A stretch of DNA of 64,000 bases from Streptomyces maremycinicus (GCF_001184025.1 NZ_BBYG01000022.1:171790-235789); one strand, 5' to 3'; shown: positions 32,840-42,080, counted from the first letter of the stretch. Numbers and translations: made by a program. Notes: generated by a model from the letters alone, not told the origin.

Positions 32840-32865
32840 ACGAGGTGCACAGCGTCAGCGCCTGA
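32167..32865 (+). CDS. DJ-1/PfpI family protein (Hsp31-like), copy B
   Basis: This 232-aa protein is identical to copy A for 223 residues, including Cys133-His134 and the WLEEL glutamates, then ends differently (NEVHSVSA). GAAGGAG precedes the ATG. It probably detoxifies reactive aldehydes or repairs glycated proteins in the cytoplasm. It follows the chloroperoxidase-like gene and has its own TetR-type site. Confidence 0.9.
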   Translation: MKVLIVLTSHDRLGDTGRPTGFWLEELAAPYYRFKEAGWEITLASPRGGRPPLDPKSNETAFQTEQTRRFEADPEATAALADTVRLDTVSADDYDTVFYPGGHGPLWDLAEDTHSARLIETTLRTGKPIALVCHAPGVLRHTLNEDGTPLVRNRKVTGFTNSEEEGVQLTDIVPFLVEDELVKLGGHYTKTDDWQPYVVQDGLLITGQNPASSGPAADTLIKLANEVHSVSA

Positions 32866-33085
32866 ACCCAGCGCCGCGTCAACGGCCCCCACCGCCGGGC
32901 CGGATGCCTCCACGGCAACCGGCCCGGCGAACCCGCGCCACCATCAGTCGATCGCCATCCCGTCCGGACGCCCCGTGCGGCCGCGCTCCCGCACTGCTCA
33001 GTTCCTGATACTCCGTTCGCGGCGCAGTAGGCCTGGTAGGACGCGGGGGCGAAGCCCTGGACCCGGTCGGCGACGGCGGCGAGTA

Positions 33086-33125
33086 GGCCTCGGGCACGCC
33101 GGGTAGCGGATCCGTGCCCGAGGCC
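33086..33125. terminator. Perfect 13-bp hairpin between convergent genes
   Basis: GGCCTCGGGCACG (33086-33098) is the exact reverse complement of CGTGCCCGAGGCC (33113-33125). It separates DJ-1 copy B (+) from the GH4 gene (-). The remaining ~220 bp of this gap show nothing else. Confidence 0.85.
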
Positions 33126-33181
33126 CGCGTCGAGCGCCGAGTGCCACCGCTGAAAGCCTCGTGCTCAGCGGCGCCGGACGC

Positions 33182-34492
33182 TCATGAACCCAGGCGGGTG
33201 CGCAGTCCCGGCTGGAGGAGATCGCTGTGGGCGGTGACCATGTCGTCGCACAGGCGCCAGATGTCCTCGACGGGCAGGGCCGCGGCCGTGGCGGGGTCGG
33301 TCATCGCCGCATGCCTGATGTGCCGCGGTTCGTCCTCCACGGCGGCCCGCACCACCAGGTCGTTCGCGCTCAGGTAGGTGCGGTTGAGCGCCGCCAGTTG
33401 GGGTGGCAGGGAGCCGACGCGGGTGGGCTGGACGCCGAGCGGGTCCACCAGGCACGGCACCTCGACGACGCCGTGCGCGGGCAGGTTGTCGATCAGCCCC
33501 TGGTTGGGGACGTTGCCGTAGACCGTGCGCGGCGTGCCGGTGACCATACTGTGGATGATCTGGGGTGCGTACTCCATGGTGCCCTCGACGGTGATCGGGG
33601 CCCCGGCGGTGAGCGCGTCGCGGGTCTTCTCGTAGGCGCTGACGTTGTCGTCGACGATCTTGAGGTACTCGCCGATCGGCAGCCGCAGCCGCTCGACCTC
33701 GCTGTCGTGGTGCAGGTACCAGGGCACGTACTCGGAGGAGTGCTCGCTGGTCTCGGTCGGGTAGTAGCCGAGCCTTCGGTACATGTCGACGCGGACCCTG
33801 CGGCGCAACTGTCCGTCGGATGCGATCAGTTCGTCCAGCTTGGGGTAGAGGCTGTGTCCCTGGTGTTCGAAGCGCAGTACCCAGGCCTGGTGGTTGACGC
33901 CTGCCGCTTGGTAACTGATCTCTTCGTAGGGGACCTTGACCAGTGCGGCGAGGTCGCGCAGGGTCCAGTACACGGAGTGGCACAGGCCCACCACCCGGGT
34001 CAGGCCGGTCGCCTGGGTCAGGTACTGGACGTTCATGGCCATGGGGTTGGTGTAGTTCAGCAGCCAGGCCTGCGGGCAGACCTCGGTGATGTCCCGTCCC
34101 AGCTCCCTCAGGAACGGGAAGGTGCGCAGGGCGCGGAAGATGCCGCCGATGCCGAGGGTGTCGCCGATGGTCTGGCGTACGCCGTGACGGGCCGGCACCT
34201 CGAAGTCGGTCCGGGTGGCCGAGCCCATGCCGATCTGCACGATGTTGATGACGAAGTCCGCGTCCGTGAGGGCTTCGCGGCGGTCAGGGTGCGCGGTGAC
34301 CGTGGGACCGGCGCCGAGGACGTCGGCGATACGGACGGCGGCCGCGTACGCCGTGGCCAGCCGCTCGGTGTCGATGTCGTGCAACGCGATGTGCGCGGAC
34401 TTCAGTTCGCCGAACGCGAGGAGGTCGGCCAGCAGGCCCTGAGTGAAGACGACACTGCCGGCGCCGATGAAAACGATCTTGGGTGTGGTCAT
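33182..34492 (-). CDS. GH4-family NAD+-dependent alpha-glycosidase
   Basis: This 436-aa protein is of normal GH4 length. The Rossmann motif is IVFIGAGSVVF (about 6-16), NYTNPM is at 146-151, the metal ligands are in GLCHS (Cys171, His172) and GVNHQ (His201), and MEYAPQIIHSM follows later. GH4 enzymes use NAD+ and Mn2+ to cleave alpha-galactosides, glucosides or related sugars by oxidation and elimination. Genes for a sugar ABC importer lie upstream in the same direction after a 277-bp gap. In this neighbourhood a substrate with alpha-linked galactosamine or galactose is the best guess. Confidence 0.9.
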   Translation of the reverse strand: MTTPKIVFIGAGSVVFTQGLLADLLAFGELKSAHIALHDIDTERLATAYAAAVRIADVLGAGPTVTAHPDRREALTDADFVINIVQIGMGSATRTDFEVPARHGVRQTIGDTLGIGGIFRALRTFPFLRELGRDITEVCPQAWLLNYTNPMAMNVQYLTQATGLTRVVGLCHSVYWTLRDLAALVKVPYEEISYQAAGVNHQAWVLRFEHQGHSLYPKLDELIASDGQLRRRVRVDMYRRLGYYPTETSEHSSEYVPWYLHHDSEVERLRLPIGEYLKIVDDNVSAYEKTRDALTAGAPITVEGTMEYAPQIIHSMVTGTPRTVYGNVPNQGLIDNLPAHGVVEVPCLVDPLGVQPTRVGSLPPQLAALNRTYLSANDLVVRAAVEDEPRHIRHAAMTDPATAAALPVEDIWRLCDDMVTAHSDLLQPGLRTRLGS

Positions 34493-34769
34493 TCCGGGGA
34501 TTCCTCGGTCTCGGGAAGGCGGGTGAGGTCTTCGTCCCGCGTCGGGCTGTGCGAGGGTGCGGCGGGGAGCGCACGGGGACAGGGAAGCCCCGCGGACCGT
34601 GGCGACGCGCGGAGTGTCCGTCAGGGTGCAGGCACCCCGTCGCGCAGGGCGGCGTCGGATCCCGCGTCGTTTCCTCCGGCGCCCACCGGGCCGACCGAGT
34701 CCCGGCTGTCACCGCCGGGCCTGCGTTCGGGGTTCCTGCCTGGGTGGGGTATCGAGGTGGTGACCGCGG

Positions 34770-35660
34770 TCAGCCCTTGACACCGGTGGAGGTGATGGAC
34801 TGGATGAACGCCTTCTGCGCACCGAGGAAGGCGAGCAGGACCGGCAGCACGGTGATGACGTTCCCGGCCATCACGGCGGCCCACTGCGTGTGATGCTGCC
34901 CCTGGAAGGTCGTCAGGCCGAGCTGGAGCGTGTACTGGGTGTCGTGGTTGATCGCGATCAGGGGCCAGGTCAGGTCGTTCCAGGTGCTCAGGAAGGTCAG
35001 GACGGCGACCGTGCTGAGGGCCGGACGGGACAGTGGCAGAACGATCCGCCACAGCACGCGCAGCCGTGAGCAGCCGTCGATCCAGGCCGCCTCCTCCAGC
35101 TCGCGGGGCAGCGAGAGGAAGAACTGCCGCAGGAGGAACACCGAGAAGGGCGTGACCAGCGACGGCACGATCAGCGCGCCGAGACCGTCGATGAGGCCGA
35201 GCCGCTTCATCACCAGGAACGTGGGGATCATCGTCAGCTGGAACGGGATCGCCATCGTCGCCAGCATCAGGCCCAGCAGCGGCCGGGAACCGGCGAACCG
35301 CATCCGGGCGAACGCGTAGCCGCCGAGGGTGCCGAGCACGAGGTTCGCGCTCACCGTGACCAGGCTGACGAGGAGCGAGTTGGCGAACCACCGGGGGAAC
35401 ATCGCGTTGCCCAGGACGTAGCGGTAGCCGCCCAGGTTCGGGCGGGAGGGCCACAGCGACGGCGGGAATCGGTTGATCTCCGCGTTGCTCATCACCGAGC
35501 TGACCGCCAGCCAGATCAGGGGTACCGCGAAGAGCAGGGCCATCGGTGCCAGCAGCAGGTGCCAGGGGCTGAACGGCAGCCGTGGGCGCCGTCGTCGGGT
35601 GCCGGTTCCGAAGGACGTGGCCGCCTGTACGGCGTCGGGTGGGGCGGAGACGGCGGTCAT
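34770..35660 (-). CDS. Sugar ABC transporter permease (MalG type)
   Basis: This 296-aa protein has six hydrophobic segments. The EAA loop reads ELEEAAWIDGCSRLRVLWRIVLPLSRPAL. The N-terminus is basic (TRRRRPR). The ATG overlaps the stop of the upstream permease gene by four bases. With the MalF-type partner it forms the membrane channel of a CUT1 importer. No ATPase gene is in the operon, as usual in Streptomyces where a shared MsiK-type ATPase serves many importers. Confidence 0.92.
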   Translation of the reverse strand: MTAVSAPPDAVQAATSFGTGTRRRRPRLPFSPWHLLLAPMALLFAVPLIWLAVSSVMSNAEINRFPPSLWPSRPNLGGYRYVLGNAMFPRWFANSLLVSLVTVSANLVLGTLGGYAFARMRFAGSRPLLGLMLATMAIPFQLTMIPTFLVMKRLGLIDGLGALIVPSLVTPFSVFLLRQFFLSLPRELEEAAWIDGCSRLRVLWRIVLPLSRPALSTVAVLTFLSTWNDLTWPLIAINHDTQYTLQLGLTTFQGQHHTQWAAVMAGNVITVLPVLLAFLGAQKAFIQSITSTGVKG

Positions 35661-36595
35661 ACGGCGGCTCCCTTGAGTCGGCGGCGGACGAGCTGGAGGA
35701 TCAGGCCGATCAGGCCCAGGGCCACGGCCAGCACATAGGCCGAGGCGGCCCCGTATCCGGCGGTGGCGTTCTTGAAGGCCTGCTCCCAGATGAAGTAGAC
35801 GATCACCGTGGTGGAGCCCAGGGGTCCGCCCTTCGTGGTGACGTATACGAGGTCGAATGCCTGGAGGGACTGGATGGTCTGCCAGAGCAGCAGGAAGACG
35901 GTGACGGGCCTGAGCGCGGGCAGGGTGATGTGGCGCAGGATCCGGAGGCGGTCGGCGCCGTCCAGGCGGGCCGCCTCGATCAGCGAGGCCGGCACGTCCT
36001 GCACCGCCGCGAGATAGATGACCAGGCAGAAGCCCGTACCGCTCCACAGGCTGACAGCGACCAGCACGGGCAGCGCTTGCGACGGATCGGTGAGGAAGCC
36101 TTGCGACGGGATGCCGAGGTGGTGCAGTACGGCGTTGGCCGCGCCGAACTCCGGGTCCAGGATGAACGAGAACAGCACGCCCTGCGCGGTCGCGGAGACC
36201 ACGAACGGGACGAAGAACAGGGTGCGGTAGAGCCCGACGAAGCGGATGCGCCGGTGCAGGGCGAGGGCCAGCAGCAGTCCGACCACCATGCTCGCCGGCA
36301 CGTACAGCGCGGTGTAGAGCACGGTGTTGCGCAGCGCCTGGCTGAAGTGGGGGTCCTCGGCGAGGGCGCGGTAGTTGTCCAGGCCCACCCAACGGCTCGG
36401 TGTGACGAGGTCGTCGGCCTGGAAGGACAGCAGCAGCGACCAGACGATGGGCACCACGCCGAGTCCGAGGATGATCAGGACGGCGGGGAAGACGAACGTC
36501 CAGGCTGTGGCCGCCTCACCGGCTCGTCTGCGGCGCAGGGCACGCCGGTTGTCCGGGGGCCGGGACACGGTGATCGGGGTGGGCACTCGAGACAC
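35657..36595 (-). CDS. Sugar ABC transporter permease (MalF type)
   Basis: This 312-aa CUT1 permease begins with a polar, arginine-rich N-terminus (NRRALRRRRAGE), followed by six helices, and has the EAA loop SLIEAARLDGADRLRILRHITLPALRPV. It lies between the binding-protein gene (12-bp gap) and the MalG-type gene (4-bp overlap). Confidence 0.93.
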   Translation of the reverse strand: MSRVPTPITVSRPPDNRRALRRRRAGEAATAWTFVFPAVLIILGLGVVPIVWSLLLSFQADDLVTPSRWVGLDNYRALAEDPHFSQALRNTVLYTALYVPASMVVGLLLALALHRRIRFVGLYRTLFFVPFVVSATAQGVLFSFILDPEFGAANAVLHHLGIPSQGFLTDPSQALPVLVAVSLWSGTGFCLVIYLAAVQDVPASLIEAARLDGADRLRILRHITLPALRPVTVFLLLWQTIQSLQAFDLVYVTTKGGPLGSTTVIVYFIWEQAFKNATAGYGAASAYVLAVALGLIGLILQLVRRRLKGAAV

Positions 36596-36607
36596 GACGG
36601 AATCTCC

Positions 36608-37936
36608 TCAACGCGGTATGAGCAGTGCGGCGTTGGCGTCGGCGGCGCAGGCGCGCAGTGCCCGGGCGGGACCGCTCCGCCCCAGCAGCACGGCCACAAC
36701 GGCTTGTCCGAGGGCCTGCGAGATCTGCGGATAGGCGGCGTGCACCGGGCGTACGCGCGCCGAGTCGAGGGTCTTGGTGAACACGCCCAGGCCCTCGGTG
36801 CCGCTCTCCTCGTGCCGCCAGGCGGGCAGGTCGCGGGTCCGGCGGCTGAGCGGCAGGCTGCCCGCGTCGATGTCCCAGCGCACGTCCTGCGCGGGCTGCA
36901 TGAGCCAGCTCACGAAGGTCTTGGCGGCCTTCTTGCGGGCGTCGCCGTTGTCGAACACCGTCCAGGTGTCGGGTCCGCTGATGGTCATCGGCCGACCGGA
37001 GAAGCTGGGCAGGGGGACGACGTGGTAGTCGATCTTCGCCTGCCGGATGTCGGGCAGCTGCCAGGGGCCGGTGACGGCCATGCCCATCCGGCCGGACATG
37101 AAGACCTGGTACATCTGCTCGCTGCCCGGCTTCGGGTCGACGTAGACGCTCTTGTCCCGGGCCAGCGCGGCCACCACCTCCAGGGCGCGGGTCCCGCTGT
37201 CGCCGAATCCGATGTGCTTGCCGTCCTCGTCGATGACGTCCCCGCCGAGGTCCCAGATCATCGGCCACACGCGCCAGACGGTGTCCTCGTCACCGACACC
37301 GGGCCAGCCGGTGCCGAAGCGGCCGCCGTCCGCGTCGGTGAGCGCTTTGGCCGTGGCGACGAAGTCGTCCCAGCGCCAGCCCGTCTCGGGCAGCGGCAGG
37401 CCGGCCTGCCGGAAGAGCTTCTTGTTGCAGACCACCGCGAGGGAGTCCAGCAGCGCGGGTGCCGCGCGCACCTGGCCGTTGACGGTGACGGCTTGGCGGG
37501 CCGGCGCCCAGTAGTTGGTCCAGGGAGTGACGGACTGTCCGACCATGTCGGTCAGGTCGACGACCTGAGGACTGCGGGCGACGCTCGCCAGGTCGGAGCC
37601 GAAGATGTACGCGATGTCCGGGTAGGAGCCGGCGGCGAGGGCGGCCGTCACCTTCTGGAGCATCGCGTCGGCGAGCACTCCGCCGCCCAGCCGGACCCGG
37701 ATGCGGGGATGGCTGCGCATGAAGGAGGCGACCAGGGACTCGAGGGCCTTCTTGCCGGTGTCGGTCTGGCCGTGCCACATCTCGATGGTCACGGTGCCGT
37801 CGGCGCTGACGCCGTCGCCGCCGCCTGCCGCGCAGCCCGAGGCTGTCAGGCCCGCGGCCGCGGCGGTCGCCAGACCCGCGCCGACGCGCAGCGCGTCTCG
37901 GCGTGCGGGCCGCGCGCCGCGGGGGAGCGCATGCAT
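36608..37936 (-). CDS. Extracellular sugar-binding lipoprotein
   Basis: This 442-aa family 1 solute-binding protein has a twin-arginine leader (ARRDALRVGAG, Arg12-Arg13) leading to a lipobox TASGC (Cys35), so it is a lipoprotein probably exported by Tat. The mature part starts VTIEMWHGQTDTGKKALESL, the usual signature of CUT1 binding proteins. It is the first gene of the binding protein-permease-permease-GH4 set. The ligand is inferred from context to be a galactosamine-type oligosaccharide. Confidence 0.92.
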   Translation of the reverse strand: MHALPRGARPARRDALRVGAGLATAAAAGLTASGCAAGGGDGVSADGTVTIEMWHGQTDTGKKALESLVASFMRSHPRIRVRLGGGVLADAMLQKVTAALAAGSYPDIAYIFGSDLASVARSPQVVDLTDMVGQSVTPWTNYWAPARQAVTVNGQVRAAPALLDSLAVVCNKKLFRQAGLPLPETGWRWDDFVATAKALTDADGGRFGTGWPGVGDEDTVWRVWPMIWDLGGDVIDEDGKHIGFGDSGTRALEVVAALARDKSVYVDPKPGSEQMYQVFMSGRMGMAVTGPWQLPDIRQAKIDYHVVPLPSFSGRPMTISGPDTWTVFDNGDARKKAAKTFVSWLMQPAQDVRWDIDAGSLPLSRRTRDLPAWRHEESGTEGLGVFTKTLDSARVRPVHAAYPQISQALGQAVVAVLLGRSGPARALRACAADANAALLIPR

Positions 37937-38468
37937 GGATACCTCCGGTGGAAGCTGGGGGACACACGTTGTGTTCGTGTCGCCGCGAGGACGCGAACGG
38001 TGTATGTGGCACGGCGTGTCGGCCGCGGCGAAGCCGGGGCGGGTCCGGTGGCCGGTGAGCCGCTCGGCGCCGGGCGCCGCTCAGCGCCGGGCGGGCCGTC
38101 CCGCACGGGAAGGACGTTCAGGAGGGGGTGTGATGGCGGTCCGTCCGCCGGGAGTCACGCGGATACGGATCATGTCCGAACTCCACAACGTGGTGGGCAC
38201 GTCCCCGCCTCGGACGCCGACGCGATCCTGGCGACTCAGTCCGGACTCCTGATGGGTGGTCAGCTACCGGCTGGGCGTACCTCTGCCGCCGAGTACTGCG
38301 ACTGCGGCGATGACCAGGAGTCAAACGACGGCACCGGGCCGCCGTCAAGAGGCCGGACCGTTCGGATCCGCGCGAAACACCCGTGAAACCCGCACGATCG
38401 AGCAAGGGGAACCGGCCCGCGACGGCTCGCGGGCCGCTACGGGCCGCCTCCACCTCGGGCCCGGTGCG
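37937..38468. other. Long upstream region of the sugar importer operon
   Basis: About 530 bp hold no recognisable gene. The notable content is the block at 38199-38285, which is repeated upstream of the GH114 gene. Confidence 0.6.
38199..38285. repeat. Duplicated upstream block, copy 1
   Basis: It starts with ACGTCCCCGCCTCGGACGC (38199-38217), contains TCCTGGCGACTC and GTCCGGA, and ends with a 21-bp stretch from TACCGG to CCTCTG (38265-38285). The same elements occur in the same order at 39310-39400, with short differences between them. Confidence 0.85.
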
Positions 38469-39284
38469 CTAACAGGTCTTGCGCACGTAGCCGCCGCTGC
38501 CGGCCGGTGAGACGTCGACGTCGCGCTGGACGATGCTGAGCGTGCCGCCCCACCCTGAGCACGCCTTCGTCCGGCCGGTGTTGGTGTACTCGATCACGAT
38601 CACGTTGTTGCCGAAGGCGCTGGTGTAGTCACCGCACTCGTCGTACTGGCCGCATTCCTCGGCCACGGCGAAGTCCAGGCCGTTTGCGGTGCGGTTGCCG
38701 GCCAGTTCCGAGGTGTTCTTCTGGGCGATGGCCAGCCCGTCCGCGTGGGCACGGGTGGAGAGCAGCTTGATGAACGCCTGCGCGTTGTTCGCCGTCAGGC
38801 GGTTCCCGGAGCGGGTGTAGCTGTCGTAGTTGTCGGGTTCGACGGCTTGGAAGCCCTTGTCCCGGCAGCCGTCGATCCGGACTCCGATCCGGTCGGCGAT
38901 CCGCTGGCGTTTGGCGCTGGTGCTGATGTCGAGGAGGGCCTCGCCCCAGTCCTCGTCGTAGACGACGTTGCCCGCGGAGTCACGCAGGAGCAGGTCCGAG
39001 GCCCACTCGCTCTCGGCCCCCGGCTGTGCCTGAAAGGCGTTGACGTAGCAGATGTTGTACAGGCCCGCCGCGGGGGAGGCGGTGTGGTCGCGGGTGACGA
39101 CCTTCACGCCGGCCGGCGGGGTGTAGGCCCCGCCGATCTGGTAGTCGAAGCCGGCGTGCGTGGGCGGGAGGGCCACGGCCGCGGCCTGCGTCGAGGTCGC
39201 CTGAGCGAGCACGGCGCCGGTGAGGGCCGCGGCGGCGACGGCCACGCCGGTGATTTTCCGCGAGGTGGTGCTGACATGGCTCAT
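38469..39284 (-). CDS. Secreted GH114-like endo-alpha-1,4-polygalactosaminidase
   Basis: This 271-aa protein has a Sec signal peptide (about 1-35, TQAAA). The mature protein begins THAGFDYQIGGAYTPP and has the family TIM-barrel landmarks YNICYVNAFQAQPG, DEDWGEALLDIS, GFQAVEPDNYDSY, NALIK-like AFIKLLS, AQKNTSEL and AEECGQYDECGDY. The Asp/Glu residues in VEPDNYDSY and AEECGQYDEC are likely catalytic. GH114 enzymes cleave alpha-1,4-linked galactosamine chains such as parts of fungal galactosaminogalactan. It is transcribed alone between the importer operon and the GntR gene. Confidence 0.85.
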   Translation of the reverse strand: MSHVSTTSRKITGVAVAAAALTGAVLAQATSTQAAAVALPPTHAGFDYQIGGAYTPPAGVKVVTRDHTASPAAGLYNICYVNAFQAQPGAESEWASDLLLRDSAGNVVYDEDWGEALLDISTSAKRQRIADRIGVRIDGCRDKGFQAVEPDNYDSYTRSGNRLTANNAQAFIKLLSTRAHADGLAIAQKNTSELAGNRTANGLDFAVAEECGQYDECGDYTSAFGNNVIVIEYTNTGRTKACSGWGGTLSIVQRDVDVSPAGSGGYVRKTC

Positions 39285-39309
39285 GGAGTGAACTCCAGAG
39301 GGAGGGGGT

Positions 39310-39400
39310 ACGTCCCCGCCTCGGACGCGTGGACGCGGTCCTGGCGACTCGGTCCGGATTCGCGGCGCGGGGGCCTGCATACCGGCTGGGCGTACCTCTG
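39310..39400. repeat. Duplicated upstream block, copy 2
   Basis: Begins with ACGTCCCCGCCTCGGACGC (39310-39328) and ends with the same 21-bp stretch (39380-39400) as copy 1. It lies 26 bp upstream of the GH114 start. The rest of the 548-bp gap up to the GntR gene shows no gene. Confidence 0.85.
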
Positions 39401-39832
39401 GGCACGGAGCCTGGCTCCGGCGTTGTCCGGGAGTAAAGCGAGCGCCCGGCTGAATGTCAACGCGACGACGAGCGGCCGTCGGCGCGACGCGGGTCGGCGA
39501 TCTCGTGGGAGGGGGACGGATTCCGGCAGACGTTCACCGCGTCGAGCGGATCGCCGCGCACGGCTGGAGGGGGTGCCGGGGAACGACTTGGCGAGCCGCT
39601 CAGGGGCCATGGCCGGGCGGTGCCGTCGCGGTGTGTCGCTCCCCGAGTTCTCGGTCGGATGTACACCGCCGATCGATGCCCGACCGCAGTGAACAATGCT
39701 CGAAGCTGCTTTGATCAAGCGCTCATTGAAATGCTCACGGAGCGTGTTCGACCTAGCCGGCCGTCGGTCGCGGAGCGGACGTACCCGGACAGCGCCGCTG
39801 GACGAAGCGAGTCCGTCTGCGGGAGGGCGGGT

Positions 39833-40621
39833 TCACCCGGTGATCGAGGCGCGGAAGTGGTACCTGTCGCCGCGGTACACCGCGGCGGTGAGTTCCAGGG
39901 GCCGGCCGTTCTGGTTGAAGGCGAGCTGGGTGGCGACCAGGACGGGCGTCGTGTCAGTGATCTCCAGGAGGTCGCTCTCCTCTTGGGTCGGATGCCGGGC
40001 TTCCACGGAGTAGTCGGCGACCTTGGGCAGTTGCGGCGGGTCCGCGCGGCGCAGGGTGGCGAAGAGGGTGTCCGTCGTGAAGTCGGTCTCCGCCAACTGC
40101 GGACACAGCCCGAGGGGCAGTCGGTTGTGTTCCAGGACGACGACTATGCCGTCCAGGAAACGCAGTCGGCGCATCTCGAAGAGCGCCGCCCCGGGGCCGA
40201 TGCGCAGTTGCTCGGACTCCTGGACCGTGGCCTCCCGCACCCTGGATTCCAGGACCTTGTCCTGGAGTCGGAAACCGTGCTGTGCGGCGTAGTCGGCGAA
40301 GCCCTGCACGGACTGGCCGCCCGTGGGAGGCGATGACTGCCGGGAATCGGGGACGACGCGCTCGTATCCCTGGGCGAGGAACCATCCCCGGGCCGGTGAG
40401 GACTCGATGACGTCGCGTTCGGCCAGTTCGTTGAGCGCGCTGCGCAGCGTGACGCGTGAGACGCCGTACCGGACGGCCAGTGAGCGTTCGGACGGCAGGC
40501 GGTCCCCGGGTCGTGCGCCGTCGGCGGCGATGTCGTTCAGCAGGCGCGCGGCGACCTGGGAGTACAGGGGCAGTGAGTCGGCGCCGAGCAGGCCCTGGGG
40601 GAGCGCGTTGTCCGATGGCAT
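39833..40621 (-). CDS. GntR/HutC-family regulator with UTRA domain
   Basis: This protein is 262 aa from the ATG at 40621. The winged-helix GntR domain covers about 15-82 (DRLPSERSLAVRYGVSRVTLRSALNELAERDVI), followed by a UTRA sugar-phosphate-sensing domain (about 110-255, with FEMRRLRFLDGIVVVLEHNRLP and LELTAAVYRGDRYHF). It is divergent from the AgaS-type gene, and four CTGGTAT-like boxes overlap its own start region. It probably represses the sugar catabolic operon and itself until a sugar phosphate such as galactosamine-6-phosphate accumulates. Confidence 0.92.
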   Translation of the reverse strand: MPSDNALPQGLLGADSLPLYSQVAARLLNDIAADGARPGDRLPSERSLAVRYGVSRVTLRSALNELAERDVIESSPARGWFLAQGYERVVPDSRQSSPPTGGQSVQGFADYAAQHGFRLQDKVLESRVREATVQESEQLRIGPGAALFEMRRLRFLDGIVVVLEHNRLPLGLCPQLAETDFTTDTLFATLRRADPPQLPKVADYSVEARHPTQEESDLLEITDTTPVLVATQLAFNQNGRPLELTAAVYRGDRYHFRASITG

Positions 40622-40663
40622 ACCAGATGTATACCAGTTCGTATAAGACCAGTTCCATACCAG
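40620..40663. promoter_or_regulatory. Four-box operator array for the GntR regulator
   Basis: ATACCAG occurs at 40620-40626, 40631-40637 and 40657-40663, with AGACCAG at 40646-40652. Spacings are 11, 15 and 11 bp, so the boxes form two helically phased pairs. CTGGT/ACCAG half-sites are typical of HutC-type regulators. Confidence 0.7.
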
Positions 40664-40904
40664 AGCAAGACCATTGACGGCCGAAAGGCGTACCAATAGC
40701 ATTCCGGAAGCGGGCCCGGAAGCGTTGAGTGCCGGATTGCCCGCGCTCTTCGGCGGCCCGGGGCGCGAACGGTCCGGACCGGCGGCCGGACCGGCGTCCG
40801 GACCGGCGTCCTGCCGCGACGCCCCGGGACTTGCCCGTCGACCGGACCTGAGATGTCCCGCGCGGTCACGACCGTGCCTGCCGTGTCCAAGACAAGGAGT
40901 ACGT

Positions 40905-42080
40905 GTGACCATCTCCACCCACTTCGCGGTATCCGAGGGCGGCGGGGCCGACCACACGATCGCGGAGATCGTCCAGCAGCCCGCCGTGTGGCGTGAGGTC
41001 GGTGCGATCGTCGCCGCCGCACGCGACGGCCTGGACGCGTTTCTCGCACCTGCGCTCGACCGGCAGGGTGTGCGGATCGTCCTGACCGGAGCGGGTACAT
41101 CGGCGTTCGCGGGGGAGGTCGTCCGGGCGGCGGTTGCACGGGCCACCGGACTGCGCGTGGACGCGGTCTCCACCACCGACATCGTCGCGGACCCCCACGC
41201 GTCCTTCCTCGGTGACGCTCCCACACTGCTCGTGTCGTTCGCGCGTTCCGGCGACAGTCCGGAGAGCGTCGCGGCCACCCGCCTCGCGGACCAGATCCTG
41301 ACCCGTGTGCACCACCTCGTCATCACGTGCAACAGCGCCGGACACCTGGCCCGGGCACACGAGGAGAACGCCGCTTCCTATGTCCTGCTCATGCCGGCCG
41401 CGGCCGACGACCAGGGCTTCGCCATGACGTCGAGCTTCACCGGCATGCTGCTGGCGTCCCTGCTCGCCTTCGGCTCGCTCCACACCGGCGGCGGCATCGA
41501 GGCACCGGCCGCGGCGGCCGAGCACATCACGGCAGGGGGCCTGGACCGAGCCATCGACACGCTGCTGGCCCGCCGACCCGAACGGCTGGTCTACCTCGGC
41601 AGCAGCAGCGCCTTGAAGGGGCTGGCCCAGGAGTCCGCGCTGAAGATGCTGGAACTCACCGGGGGAGCGCTCGTCGCGTCCTCGGAGACCTCGCTCGGCT
41701 TCCGCCACGGCCCCAAATCGGTGCTGAACGACCGCACGGCGGTGGTCGTCTACGTCTCCAACGACCCCTACACACGCCGCTACGACCTCGACATCATCGC
41801 CGAACTGCGCGCCGGCCTCGCGCCCGCCGACGTCGTGGCCGTCAGTGCGTCCTCCGACGGACTGCCCGGGGACGGCACCTGGCTGCTGCCCGGCCTCGCC
41901 GAAGCCGACGACGCCGTCCTCGCCCTGCCCGCCGTGGTCGTCGCGCAACTCCTCGCACTGCGTTCCTCCCTGGCCCGGGGCATCCGGCCCGACAACCCGT
42001 TCCCCGCGGGAGAGGTGAACCGCGTGGTGCGGGGCGTGACCGTGCACCCGCTGCCCGTACGACCCCATGACGTCCCGTAG
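40905..42080 (+). CDS. agaS: SIS-domain sugar-phosphate isomerase/deaminase (AgaS type)
   Basis: This protein is 391 aa from the GTG at 40905, with AAGGAG five bases upstream. It has two SIS domains: LTGAGTSAFAGE and SFARSGDSPESVA in the first, and YLGSSSALKGLAQESALKMLELTGG and SLGFRHGPKSVL in the second. The length and the HGPKS region fit AgaS, which converts galactosamine-6-phosphate to tagatose-6-phosphate plus ammonia. First gene of a four-gene plus-strand set with kinase, DMT transporter and aldolase. Confidence 0.88.
   Translation: MTISTHFAVSEGGGADHTIAEIVQQPAVWREVGAIVAAARDGLDAFLAPALDRQGVRIVLTGAGTSAFAGEVVRAAVARATGLRVDAVSTTDIVADPHASFLGDAPTLLVSFARSGDSPESVAATRLADQILTRVHHLVITCNSAGHLARAHEENAASYVLLMPAAADDQGFAMTSSFTGMLLASLLAFGSLHTGGGIEAPAAAAEHITAGGLDRAIDTLLARRPERLVYLGSSSALKGLAQESALKMLELTGGALVASSETSLGFRHGPKSVLNDRTAVVVYVSNDPYTRRYDLDIIAELRAGLAPADVVAVSASSDGLPGDGTWLLPGLAEADDAVLALPAVVVAQLLALRSSLARGIRPDNPFPAGEVNRVVRGVTVHPLPVRPHDVP

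Noticed and set aside
33182..37936. A simple melibiose/raffinose operon as the full explanation of the importer and GH4 genes
   Set aside because: Possible, but the nearby GH114-like enzyme with a shared upstream block and the AgaS-type operon fit a galactosamine substrate better. It is kept as the main alternative.
35582..38386. A 934-codon open frame on the plus strand
   Set aside because: It is antisense to the two permease genes and the binding-protein gene, has no recognisable domain and shows the Gly/Arg/Val-rich composition of GC-driven shadow frames.
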